Shown here: positions 48,101-60,473 of the stretch, piece after piece | Layout: each line of letters opens with the position of its first letter | Numbering within the stretch: the stretch's first letter is position 1 | Origin: Mixophyes australis | Lineage: Eukaryota > Chordata > Amphibia > Anura > Limnodynastidae | Direction: 5' to 3' | Assembly: GCA_036250195.1 (NCBI GenBank) | Contig: JAVHZZ010000004.1 | Coordinates: 252,797,728-252,861,727, forward strand | DNA: 64,000 nucleotides | The notes under the pieces: model-generated | What the model saw: the letters and a program-made list of their open reading frames with translations, nothing else | The model's database searches: none | Told to the model about the DNA's origin: nothing | Position numbers and translations under genes: made by a program

Positions 48101-51100
48101 TAGTAGTGCCCCCAAAACATATACCATACAGTAGTGCCCACAAATCATATTATGTCACAACAGTGCCTCCAAATCATATTATGCCACAATAGTGACCCCA
48201 AATAACATTATGCCATAGTAGTGCCCCCAAATCATTAGTAAAGCTCAGACAAAAACTCATTCACAAATAAAAATTGGTACAGCATATCAGATACTAGAGT
48301 GTGAGTCCCAAGAGCAGCTTAATACACCATTTACAATGCAAACATAAATAAATATATTGACACAATCAGATACAATTTATGACAAGCAATGTTTTTTCCT
48401 CTTATTTAAAAATCTCTGTACAGATAAATATGCAAAAAACATTACAGCGCAATAATGAGCAATACATAGTGTTTTAAATGTCATTGGATACACAGTAGTG
48501 CCCCCAGTTCAAGAAAGGATGGTTAAAAACACATTGCACACAAGAAAATATTTGAACTTACCTGATTATAGCATCCTGTGTTCTGTTCTCCTACTGGGTG
48601 CGCTGGGCGAGGAGGGATCAGCAGCTGTCAGCTCACACAGGCAGTCAGGAGCAGGGACAAAGGGCAGTGGTCGAAGCGGAAATTTAGAAGTGGGGGTATG
48701 GAAAATATAAGTGAATTGTCCCCTCTGTGCATTCCCATTCTTCATTACTATTTGTGTTTTATGACGGCTGTATCCCTGACATTATGATGTCTCTCCCTTT
48801 ACACTTTCTTTTACCTATGCCGCTGCACCATCTTCTCCTTTGTCCCTCTCACTTAACCCCCTGCACCACCTTCTCCCCTGGTTCTCTCACACGTCTTCCT
48901 GCACCACCTTCTCCCATGGCACTCTCACACGTCTTCCTGCAACACTTTCTCCCCTGGCACTCTCACACGTCTTCCTGCACTGTCTACCCCCTGGCACTCA
49001 CACGTCTTCCTACACCCTCTACCCCCTGGCTCTCTCACAAGTTTTCCTGCACCCTCTATCCCCTGGCTCTCTCACCCCTCTTCCTGCACCCCCTACCTCC
49101 CTGGCTGTCTCACCCCTCTTCCTGCACCCCCTACCTCCCTGGCTCTCTCACCCCTCTTCCTGCACCCTCTACCTCCCTGGCTCTCTCACCCCTCTTCCTG
49201 CACCCCCTACCTCCCTGGCTCTCTCACCCCTCTTCCTGCACCCCCTACCTCCCTGGCTCTCTCACCCCTCTTCCTGCACCCCCTACCTCCCTGGCTCTCT
49301 CACCCCTCTTGCTACACACCATTCCCCCTGGCTCTCTCACTCCCTCTTCCTGCACACCCTTCCATCCTGGCTCTCTCACCCCCTCTCCCAGCACTCCCTA
49401 CCCCCTGGCTCTCTCACCCCTCTCCCAGCACCCCTTCCCCTTTGGATCTCTCATCCCCTCTCCCAGCACCCCCTTCCCCTTTAGATCTCTCATCCCCTCT
49501 CCCAGCACCCCTTCCCCTTTGGATCTCTCATCCCCTCTCCCAGCACCCCCTGGCTCTCTCACCCCCTCTCCCAGCACTCCCTACCCCCTGGCTTTCTCAC
49601 CCCTCTCCCAGCACCCTCTACCCCCTAGCTCTCTCACCCCTCTCACAGCACCCCCTTCCCCTTTGGCTCTCTCATCCCCTTTCCCAGCACCCCCCTTCCC
49701 CTTTGGCTCTCTCATCCCCTCTCCCAGCACCACCTTTGGCTCTCATCTCCTCTCCCAGCACCCCCTTCGGATCTCTCATCCCCTCTCCCAGCACCATCTT
49801 CCCCTTTGGATCTCTCATCCCCTCTCCCAGCACCCCCTTCCCCTTTGGATCTCTCATCCCCTCTCCCAGCACCCCCTTCCCCTTTGGATCTCTCATCCCC
49901 TCTCCCAGCACCCCTGGCTCTCTCACCCCCTCTCCCAGCACCCCCTCCTTCTCTTTTGGCTTTCACCCCCTCTCCCAGCACCCCCTTCCCCTTTGGATCT
50001 CCCATACTCTCTCCCAGCACCCCCTGTATCTCTCACCCCCTCTCCCAGCACCCCCTCTTTCCCCTTTGGCTTTCACCCCCTCTCCCAGCACCCCCTGGCT
50101 CTCACACCCCTCTCCCAGCACCCCTTCCTTCCCCTTTGGCTTTCATCCCCTCTCCCAGCACCCCCTTCCCCTTTGGATCTCTCATCCCCTCTCCCAGCAC
50201 CCCCTGGCTCACTCACCCCCTCTCCCAGCACCCCCTCCTTCCCCTTTGGCTTTCACCCCCTCTCCCAGCACCCCCTTCCCCTTTGGATCTCTCATCCCCT
50301 CTCCCAGCACCCCTGGCTCTCTCACCCCCTCTCCCAGCACCCCCTCCTTCATCTTTGGCTTTCACCCCCTCTCCCAGCACCCCCTCACTCTCTCACCCAC
50401 TCTCCCAGCACCCCCTGGCTCTCTCACCCCCTCTCCCAGCACCCCCTCCTTCCCCTTTGGCTTTCACCCCCTCTCCCAGCACCCCCTTCCCCTTTGGATC
50501 TCTCATCCCCTCTCCCAGCACCCCCTCCTTCCCCTTTGGCTTTCACCCCCTCTCCCAGCACCCCCTTCCCCTTTGGATCTCTCGTTCCCTCTCCCAGCAC
50601 CCCCTGGCTCTCTCACCCCCTCTCCCAGCACCCCCTCCTTCCCCTTTGGCTTTCACCCCCTCTCCCAGCACCTCCTCGCTCTCTCACCCACTCTCCCAGC
50701 ATCCCCTACTCCCTGGCTCTCTCACACTGGTGATCTCCGAGAGCAAATCGCGGCACCCCCGCGACCCCCCCTGAAAATCGCAGCACCCCCGTGACCCCCC
50801 CTTTCTGAAAATCGCGGCACCCCCGTGACCCCCCCCCTCTGAGATTTGCGGCACCCCCTTGACATCCATTCAGAAAAAAAAAATCTGGAAACTGTCCAGA
50901 TTGCTTGTAAATGCAGAGGAGGGAGCGCAACAGAGGTAGCTGGTTCCCGGGGAGGAACCAGCTACCATGAAGACAGGAGGAGTCGGGCCGGCCCATATAG
51001 CATTCGGCCGTTCTGGTATTTGCCAAAAGTGCCAGATGGCCAGTCCGGCCCTGCTGTAGACACATGCCTGTCTGGAGCCGCATCTATTGCGACAGCTGAA

Positions 51101-54100
51101 GGGCTGGTGTAAGATTCAAGCTGCTGATGATCAGGTGTTCAAAAAAAAAGTAAACACATTTTATAAAGAAAAACATGTGCCTCCCTCCAAAGTGTCCCCA
51201 ATACCAGCTTTTATAGCCTAGAATTGTAGCGGCAAAATGGTGGGATGACAAACAGCAAAAAGTCCCCAGAATAAAAAAAACACTGGTGATACTATGATAG
51301 GGAAAGCAGCAGTTTGGGGATTCCCCTGTCCTAATGGCACTCAGCCCTAACCTGTTCAGTATGAGGCTGAATTCCCTGGGAAAATTAGGCCAGCAAAAAA
51401 ATACACAAAACAGTCCTCTGCTGAAAGCATTCGTTATATCCCAACACCCTTGTGCAGTGGATGCTGAGGTAATATTGGTAAAAGATATATTTTCTGGTCC
51501 CAGAAAGCCCTAGCAGTCCTAAACTGTTTATCTATGCTGGTGCTTGTATATCTACAACTGCCAGCATACCTATAGCTGCCAGAGCGTAATGGTGCTTATC
51601 AGTTTATTCGTGTATGCAATTATTTCGCAGAAAGCAATCAGTGCATGCTTTCATTATGCCTTGGAATTTACATTAGCAAACAGTATATTCTCAGTCAGTG
51701 AATCAGGAAAAATGTGATGCTGTTATTAATTATTATCATTGAGATTTTATATTGTAAACAAATTGCACAGTACAATAAGAAGTTTGTCTGGAAAGAGACA
51801 CACTCATACATATCAATTAAAAGCCGGTCACTTATTTATCCTGTGCATTTTAACACAATATTTTATTTGAAATGGCTTATTTTCAGCAAAGACAAAGTGA
51901 GCCATTGACTACAACTTTGAGAAACCATGGAAAGATGAACCATTTTATGCAACTTATCTGTGGTCTAATGGTATGTAAACTTTATTCTTAATAATTTATT
52001 CTTTCTAATATTTTTTTTTTGCACTTTTTACGGGCATTAGGTTTGGATTTGTTATAGATGCAGACAAAGCAATAATTGATTGTTTTGGTATGCAAGACAA
52101 TACACTGGATTGGGCTGATATATATTTTTATACTGATTTCATGAAAATGTATTTAAGAGGATCAAGCAGATATAGCTGGGAAATTATGGTAGGGAAGACC
52201 GCAGGCAGGAGCCCTGGACGCAGACAAGAGTTATTTTATCCATTGAAGTAGGAGAGAGGGTGCAATTTCACTTTAAAAAAAGGTTCAAGAGTTCCATCCA
52301 AAATGACAAATTCCCTGCTCTCTTTCCAAAGGGCTTTCTACTGCTTTAGTGAACTGCTATAGTGGATTGTGTGAAATGTCCTGGTTTTGAAGTCATGTAC
52401 AGGCAGCTCTGGTTGTTTATGGGAAAGCCGTCAGAAGGGCTCTGGAGGAGACTGCAGTTATGGGGTGCCAGACTGCCAGGGAAAGCTAGAGAGGCTTCCA
52501 ATCTATTCATGGGACAATGTTTTTCATTTTTCTTTAAAGTAACAGCCTATAAACTTTCTAGCAGGATAAGAGGGAAGTTAGATGGAGGTTGTATAATTAT
52601 AAAACATTGTGCTCAGTGTGCACACAATTCTTATTTACACTTCTTGGCGCAACAAAGATGTAACTTAAAATGATATTTAAATGGTATATTATTTATAATG
52701 CAAAGTTTCTGTTTTTGAAATTTTTTTTTATAGAATTTGTTGTTACAAAACATTTTAAAACATTTTTTTTTGTCAAATTCTGAAAGATTTTCAGCCTGAC
52801 CAACAATGTTGCAGTTATCTCTATTTCAGTTACTTTATGAACTCACTAGATAATTGTAGCACATTCAACTTTAGCTGTGGGAAACAATAAAATAATTTTT
52901 ATGTCCACATTAAGTGGTTCAGAGGATCATGGAGGAGACGCAATGCATATCAAAAGTGTGCAACATTTCAACACCTTATTAAATCATAGTCAAACTAAAT
53001 CCTCTTAACCTCAATGATTTTACTATTATCTAGCCTAATAAACAGTGTTTATGTTTAATTTGCAAAGGGAAAATATTTTTGAAGACTGACTGAATATACT
53101 GCAAACCAAGAATGTGTGATGAGTGATTATTATATCTTAGACTAAAAATCAGATTTTTGCCAGATTTATTTTTTTGCTACACTTGCAATGGACAGTAACT
53201 TATCAAGTAACTAAAATCTTCAGGAGCATATACTAGGAGCAAATTCCACCCTGTAAGGTAAATAAAATTCTTAGAGCCAAGACCTACCTTAAATAGACAA
53301 CACAACCTTTCCTATCCTAACATTTCATCATATTTTCCTCCTCGATTTCTTTCACATGTGCATTTTTTCAAACTACACCCTAAATGGAACATCATACGAT
53401 AAAAAAACTGGGGATATAATTCATGATTTGTGCGCTGTCGCGCAATCCATATGTACAGTAGACAACAACGTATTCCAGGCCACATATATTACTGCTGTCT
53501 ATGTGGATAACATAGGTAGCACAGCATAGACAGCAGTGAATTCTAGGAATTCTAGGAATTCTTCTGGCTGACAGAAAAAAAACTAAACATAAAAATAGAA
53601 CAATCATTAACTAGTTTTAAAAAAACAACTCTGTTTCTAGAATACAGAGTAGTGTACTTATCCATATAAAAATAGCAAGTAATGCGGGGCGTGGTTTGAC
53701 AGCCAAACTGTAAGGACAGGAACTTCCAGAGCTCTCCCTTGGCCTCACAATTCGTTAGGATAGTGGCAGTCTTGGACCCCCGAAATACTCTGGGCAGTAT
53801 CATCAGAACCCAGGGGTTCAATGGAGCCCAACTGCCGCCACAGAAACTGCCCCATCTGACTCCCGCTGCTCAGCGCAGCGAGCGGGGAATTGGCGTGATC
53901 ACCGCGCGCTGGCTGGATCCTGCACGGGCCTGCATCTTGGGGCCCTCCCTAGCTACTTGGCACCCCCCCACACTTACCGGAGCCTCCAGATCGTGGACCC
54001 GCGAAAACCGGAAGTGCCCGTGCCTCCGCACTTCCGGTTTCGGCAGCGGAGACAGGCTGTTCCTGTCCAACTAGGCAGTGAGTGGGGGCAGGCTGTGGTG

Positions 54101-57100
54101 GACTCGGAGAGCCTTCTTCAACCCTGTGGGACACTGTCTGCTCTCCAGGGCTCCGGGGCTCTAACTTCCGGTCGGCAGAGGGGTGAACTTCCGGTCAGCG
54201 GCTGCTGGGAGTTAGGGTGCCATCAGGGTAACTGTCTCCAAACCTTCTTTTCTTCTACACCACCAAGGAGTGCCTGGCAAATATAGAGGCAATAGGCGAG
54301 CCACATCAGCCCATCTCTCCCCTTTGGCTGCAGACAGAGCATAGGTCGAGCCGTATTGTAAGGTTCCCCTGCTACGAGATGTCCCCCCTTGTGACCCTGA
54401 CAGGGTTGTGCAGTCCAATGGAAGCCTTTTGAAGTGTTACAACACCTTCCCACCCGGGGGGTACCCTCTTGAGATTTTATTTACACAAAATTTATCTACA
54501 GATCTTGAGGTCCTGAAGCTGTGCCTAGGTAATCATGCGTCCTAAAAAGCTTAAACCTACTACTACTGCTTTGGCCCCTCCGATCAAATTTCAACCGAAA
54601 CCGAAATCAACGACCTCGCCTTCTACACCAAAAGGCTCGTCTCCGTCACGACAGACACCAGAGCCGGCAGCTTCCGTTCTGAGCGCTTCGCTGCCTGACC
54701 AGGGCCCTGATACAGCTCAAGATGCACCACTAACAGTTCGTGCCTTACATCAGATGCTGACTGCACTAAGGGCGGACCTGACCTCTGTGGTGAAGGCAGC
54801 GATCGGTGGTCTGAAAACTGATGTGACAGAACTGGGAGATCGAACAGACCATTTGGAGACGAAGATGGGAGAACTGGTCTCTTCGCATAACGACCTCTAT
54901 TCCTCACACAACGCTCTTAGCTCTTCGCATAACTCTCTACAAAGCGAAGTCTTGTCTCTAAGAGAGAAGGTCGCAGATCTGAAGGATCGCTCTCGCAGAA
55001 ATAACATTAAGATAAGGGGCATACCGGAATCTATTGCAAATCCTGATCTTCAGAGCTATGCTGTTTCCCTATTCAGCAGACTTCTACCATCGCTGGACGC
55101 TAAAGACTTTTTGATAGATCGTATACATCGCATCCCGCGTCCACGTACTGCTCCAGGGAATGTCCCAAGAGACACTCTGCTCAGGGTCCACTTCTATCAT
55201 GTCAAAGAGGCGATCCTTAGAGCGGGTCGGGATCCTAGCAGCAAGGCATCCCTCGGAGATCTTCAGCTTTTCGAGGACCTCTCACTTACCACCATTAACC
55301 AAAGATGAAGTCTACAACCAATCACGTCAGCTCTGAGGGCCAACAACATCACCTACAGATGGGGCTTCCCGGTGAAATTGCTGGTTCGCTATGAAGACTC
55401 TACTCATGTTATCTCCTCCGTGGAGGCAGGCATCAAGCTGTTGGAGGAGTGGCGTATCTCCACACCGTCTGGATCTTCTGTAGCCAGGCCCCCTCCACAG
55501 GCTGAATGGTACCAGGTTTCCAGAGACTGAGTTGTATTCCAATTTTCTATGTTGAAGTCTCACGGGACCTAATTCTGATTTGATAAGTATAACCATAAGT
55601 AATATCAGCAATTCCGTTTGACTAAGATATGTTTTACCGAGTTTCATGAGTCTAGGGGGTGGCTGCCGGGGTACCCATGGAGGTAGAAGCTTAGTCTTGT
55701 GCCCAGGGCCAGTTGCCCCTAGTGGTGGCCTGCCTGCTCGTGGGAGGCTGGTCCTCTCGCTGGGAGGATGGGTCAGAAATGGACTGCTTCCATGGGGGCC
55801 CGGAGGTGGTTGCGCCCCACTGAGTTTGTGCTAAATATATCTTTGTGGTTGTTGTAATGTTGTAATGCTATTTATAATTCCTCTTGCTGTCCTTTTTTTT
55901 TTTTGGGTGTTCCGCGGGTGGGAATGTGTTCCAACTACCCCCCACATGTTAAATCATTTATCACACTCTTACCCATGTGGCAAATACTCTGACCCAGTTC
56001 CTCGGGTCAGTCCATCCCATTATTTTCTTCGTTCCCTTTTCCCCCTCCCTTTTAATCCCCCCTTCTTCTTCCCAATCACTACAGAACTAAATTTCTAGTG
56101 CAATACTTACTCTCGTTCTGTATATCGTTTCACCATGACCCTCTAGAATATGGTTAAGTTCTATACTTTAAACACTAAAGGTCTTAACTCCCCTAACAAA
56201 CAGCGCCTAGCGTTTACCACATTTCATAAACAAAAAGCAGACATTTTGGCTCTCCAAGAAACCCATTTCTCCTCCCATGCCCCACCGCAGTTGAGGGACT
56301 CCAGGTATTCGTTAGGTTACTTTGCAAATGGCCCTTTTAAAAGAAATGGAGTTGCTGTTCTCTTTAGCGCCCGTGTACACTTCCAACTACATTCAAAACT
56401 AGAAGATAAGTCGGGGAGGTACATCATCCTGACAGGCCTCCTAGAGGACAAGCCAATAACTATAGTTTCATTATATGCGCCAAACTCCCGTCAAATTCCC
56501 TTCCTGAAGGCCTTATGTGAGGAGGTACAAAAAGTCTGAAAGGGCCACTTGGTGTTATTGGGACACTTTAATTTGACTTTGGACCCGAAGGTTGATAAGT
56601 CCAGGCCTCAGAGGTCATCCGGTCCTGACCCTACCCTTGGACCCTCCACTGCTTTCCGTAAGCTCTTAGCGGAATATGATCTTTACAATATTTGGCGGGC
56701 GCAGTGTCCGGGTGCTCGAGAATATACCTTTCACTCAATGGTCCACAACACCTATTCTAGAATAGACATGATTTTGTCGGATAAGTGGACACTCCAGCAT
56801 ACTGACTCCATCAATATCCTCCCTATTACGTGGTCTGATCATGCCCCGATGGAATGGTCCTGGAATCTATGTATTGCCAGAGCCCCTCCAAGACCTTGGC
56901 GTATGCCGGCCTACCTATTCACTTCACTGGAGGCTAGGACTGCTCTCTCAGAGGCATTGTCACAATACATTCAGTTAAACAAACCAGCTGACACTTCCCT
57001 TTCGCTACATTGATGTGCCCCGAAGGCAGTTGTTAGGGGTGCTGCTATTCAAATCGGGGCCCGTTTAAAGAGGCAATACCTTCTACGCCAACGAACACTT

Positions 57101-60100
57101 GAGTCTGACCTAGCGAGATTAGAGCTCCAAAACCAAACACGTCCATCTAAAACCTTACAAAGAGAAATAAATGAGGTGAGGAAACAGCTAAATAATATTT
57201 TCATATCTCGTATGAAATCCTCTTTACTCAAGTTGAGGCAACAATTCTATACAATGGGTAACGGGGCCAGTCGTCTCCTAGCCCAAAAATTAATAGGCAA
57301 GCAAGCTAGGAATCGTATTATAGTATTACACGGTTCTAGAGGTAACAAGATATATAACTCAGCGGCCATAGCTAACCAGTTCGCCAAATTCTACTCTAAA
57401 TTTTAGAACCTCCAGGATGATGATAATGTTTTTAAACCATCTGAGGCCTCCATTTCCGCATTCCTCCAACACTTAGACCTTCCCTTGTTAGATGCCGATA
57501 GCTTACAATTGCTTAATCTTCCTTGGACCCAGGGAGAGGTTGAGGGAATCATTAAATCCCTTCCAAAAGATAAGGCTCCTGGCCCGGATGGTTTCATTAA
57601 TGCATTCTATAGTGTCTTCGGGACCGAAGTTTCCCCTCTCCTTACTAACCTGTATAATAGCGTTTCGGAGGGTGGGGGCATCCCAACAGAGATGTTGGAA
57701 GCACAGATTTTACTATACCGAAACCGGGCAAGGACCACTCAGACTGTAAGAACTATAGACCAATAGCATTGCTTAATACAGACCTGAAAATATACACTAG
57801 ATTGCTTGCTGATCGTCTGAATCCCCTCTTACCACAACTGATACATCCGGACCAGGTAGGCTTTGTAGTAGGTCGCCAGGCCTCGGATAACACACGACGC
57901 ATATTAAATGTCGTGGACCTCCTCTCTGGGTTCTCGGAGGAAGTTATTCTGCTCTCTTTAGACGCAAAAAAGGCCTTTGACAGACTCCATTGGAAGTACA
58001 TGAAGGAGGTTTTGTGTAAGTTTGGTATACAGGGAAGAGTTCTTCACTCCATATTAGCCCTATATCAAGACCCCTCCACTAAAGTCTTCAGTAACAGTTT
58101 CCTTTCATCTTCATTTCCCATCACTAATGGCACGATGCAGGGATGCCCTCTTTCCCCTTTAATGTACGTCTTGGCTATAAAACCCCTGGCCCATACAATC
58201 CGGCAGGCGGATGACTTGCCAGGTATTAACATCCATCCACATAGACAGAAGGTATGCCTATTTGCTGATGATGTCCTTCTGTTTGTAACCAGCCCGGAGA
58301 CCTCGTTGATAACTTTGAAGCATATCTTAGACCGGTTTAGCGAAGCATCATTTTATAAATTGAACATTACAAAATCTGAAGCCCTTTCCATTAATATACC
58401 ACAATCTTCCCTTTCAAACTTACAAAAAAAATTTCCTTTTGTGTGGGTTAAAGATTCCTTATCATATTTAGGTATTCATATTCCGGCAAATTTATCTGCG
58501 GTGTTTGAAGTAAATTTTTCCCCGATTTATCTTCACCTCTAATTACTGGCTAAGAATTGGATTGACTTTGAGGTCTCCTGGCTGGGGCGCATAGCGGCTT
58601 TTAAGATGATGTTGCTACCAAAACTTATGTATATCTTCCGTACCATACCCTATATTATACCAAAACGAATGATGGATAGGTTCCAAACTCTGATGATGTC
58701 ATATGTCTGGAGGCAGAAATGCCCCCTCCTTACATACAAACACATGTTTTTACCAAAGTCAAGAGGCAGCCTATTGCTTTCCAGCTCAACACTTTACCAG
58801 GATGCTTGTGTTTTGAGTTGCCTCCGAGACTGGTCGCTACATCATGCAGCTAAGCCGTGGGTTGATATTGAGAGGGTTTTATATGTAGGATTCCCCTTGC
58901 TGGATCTTCTTTGGATTCCTAGGTCGGACCGCCCACCGGGTGCCCGTAAATTACTCTCCATCTTGGATGCCTTACGGGTATGGGATTAATTTATTGGGTC
59001 ACACAAGGACGTTGCACTCCCTTCTCGTAATCTTTGCCTCCAAGCATTGTCGAAACTCATGCCGGATATCAATATTACTGTATGGAAAAATAGAGGGATA
59101 GTCTCTCTGGGGGATATGTTTGCGCAGACCCTTTTCGTCCCCTTCGACGTGCTTAGAGACAAATACAATCTGCCTCAGTCTGAGATGTTAAAATATATGA
59201 GAATTAGACACTGGATGGGGGCAGCTTCCAGGATCCCCCATGCTTTGTCCACACTACCAGCTCAGGTCCTAGATAGATTAACAATGGCGGGTAGTAGGGG
59301 GGGAATAACATTCTGGTACCGCTATTTCCAGTCCCTGGTCCCAGCCTCCAAGACTCCGACTCAGGCACATTGGGAAGCAGATATTGGTATGACTCTCTCC
59401 CTCCAGTAGTGGGAAAATAGGTGATACCTTTGAATAGTTAAATATATAATACAGGGCACAAACTTTCTGAAAAACAAATGGGGTGAACATGTGAGGAGGA
59501 AGAGCAGATCTTATTCAAAAATATAATCTTTTGATTTATTTTACTTGCAAATAGCTTAGCTCTACTCACACCTAATATACAGCTAACACAGTGCTACCCT
59601 TTATTGCAAAGCTAAACAAAAACAGATGTACGTTTGAAATATAAAGGTCCTCCCTGTTAATATAGGGGGAATTACAGTATATAGCAGCTGCAGACATTTT
59701 TATTGAATAAGGAGACATAACAGCTTCTCTCATATGTTAGTGGCTGAACTGTTCATCAGTTGGAGCTAAATATATATATGACAAGTTAACCCATGCATGA
59801 TACTCATGCATTCTAGTCAAATCATGCTACTTAAGGTGTTAAAAAGGTTCTTGTCATGCATTTGGGGCTAGGCCAGGCCTCCTCAGGGGAAGAGCGTTAC
59901 TACCCAACGCAAGCGCCCTTTTTTAACGTGGTTTTGTCCACATGTCACCACCTCATCATTCTTCTCCATCACCTTATCCTTCATTTTCATCGCCACATCT
60001 ATCCAGATGTCTATCCAGACACAGGGATCTCTCTCAGCGGTCCTGAGTATCACACTCCTCTCGCTCTGTCACCCCCGGCAACCACCAACCACTCCCCACT

Positions 60101-60414
60101 GTCACCCTCGGCAACCACCAACCAATCCCAACTGTCACCCCCGGCAACCACTAACCACTCCCAACTGTCACTTCTTCTTCAAGAAATATATATATATATT
60201 TTTTAAATCTTTATAAACACTTTTAACAATTAACAAATTAAATTAACAAATTAAAAACATCTTAGTATACCAAATTTCAGCCCTTTCTGAATTTTTTTTT
60301 CCACACACGCTAAGAATTTAGTAGGTCAGTGTATAACTCCGCCCAGCAGGTGGCGCTGCAGCTTGTTTTTTTTTTTTCCACACACAGACAGACTAACACA
60401 CGCCACTAGCCATT

Positions 60415-60473
<59 letters not shown>

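Larger units (their letters stand above)
46850..51053. mobile_element. non-autonomous hAT element, 4.2 kb, minisatellite-laden
   Basis: Ends CAGGGCCGGACTGAGACT and CCAGTCCGGCCCTG form a 13-bp TIR. The 8-bp duplication CTGTAGAC is exact (46842-46849 and 51054-51061). No transposase is present. Four separate repeat arrays fill most of the interior. It inserted into intron 6 of the secreted-protein gene. A hAT-like end CAGGGCTGACAAGAGG at about 47873 may be a fragment of another element nested inside. Confidence 0.92.
53683..59409 (+). mobile_element. L1/Tx1-type LINE with 5' end but lacking 3' end
   Basis: Begins about GGGGCGTGGTTTGACAG, has a GC-rich 5' UTR (to 54534), ORF1 (54535-55530) and most of ORF2 (56150-59409). 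The ORF2 C-terminus, 3' UTR and poly(A) are missing. Loss of the 3' end is unusual, because L1 copies are normally 5' truncated. A later deletion is likely. It is in intron 7, in sense with the gene. Confidence 0.85.

Noticed and set aside
48727..50733. 668-codon open frame, and similar 450- and 322-codon frames in the other plus frames
   Set aside because: They run through a pyrimidine-rich minisatellite in which stop codons cannot arise easily. All frames are open and the sequence lies in a transposon.
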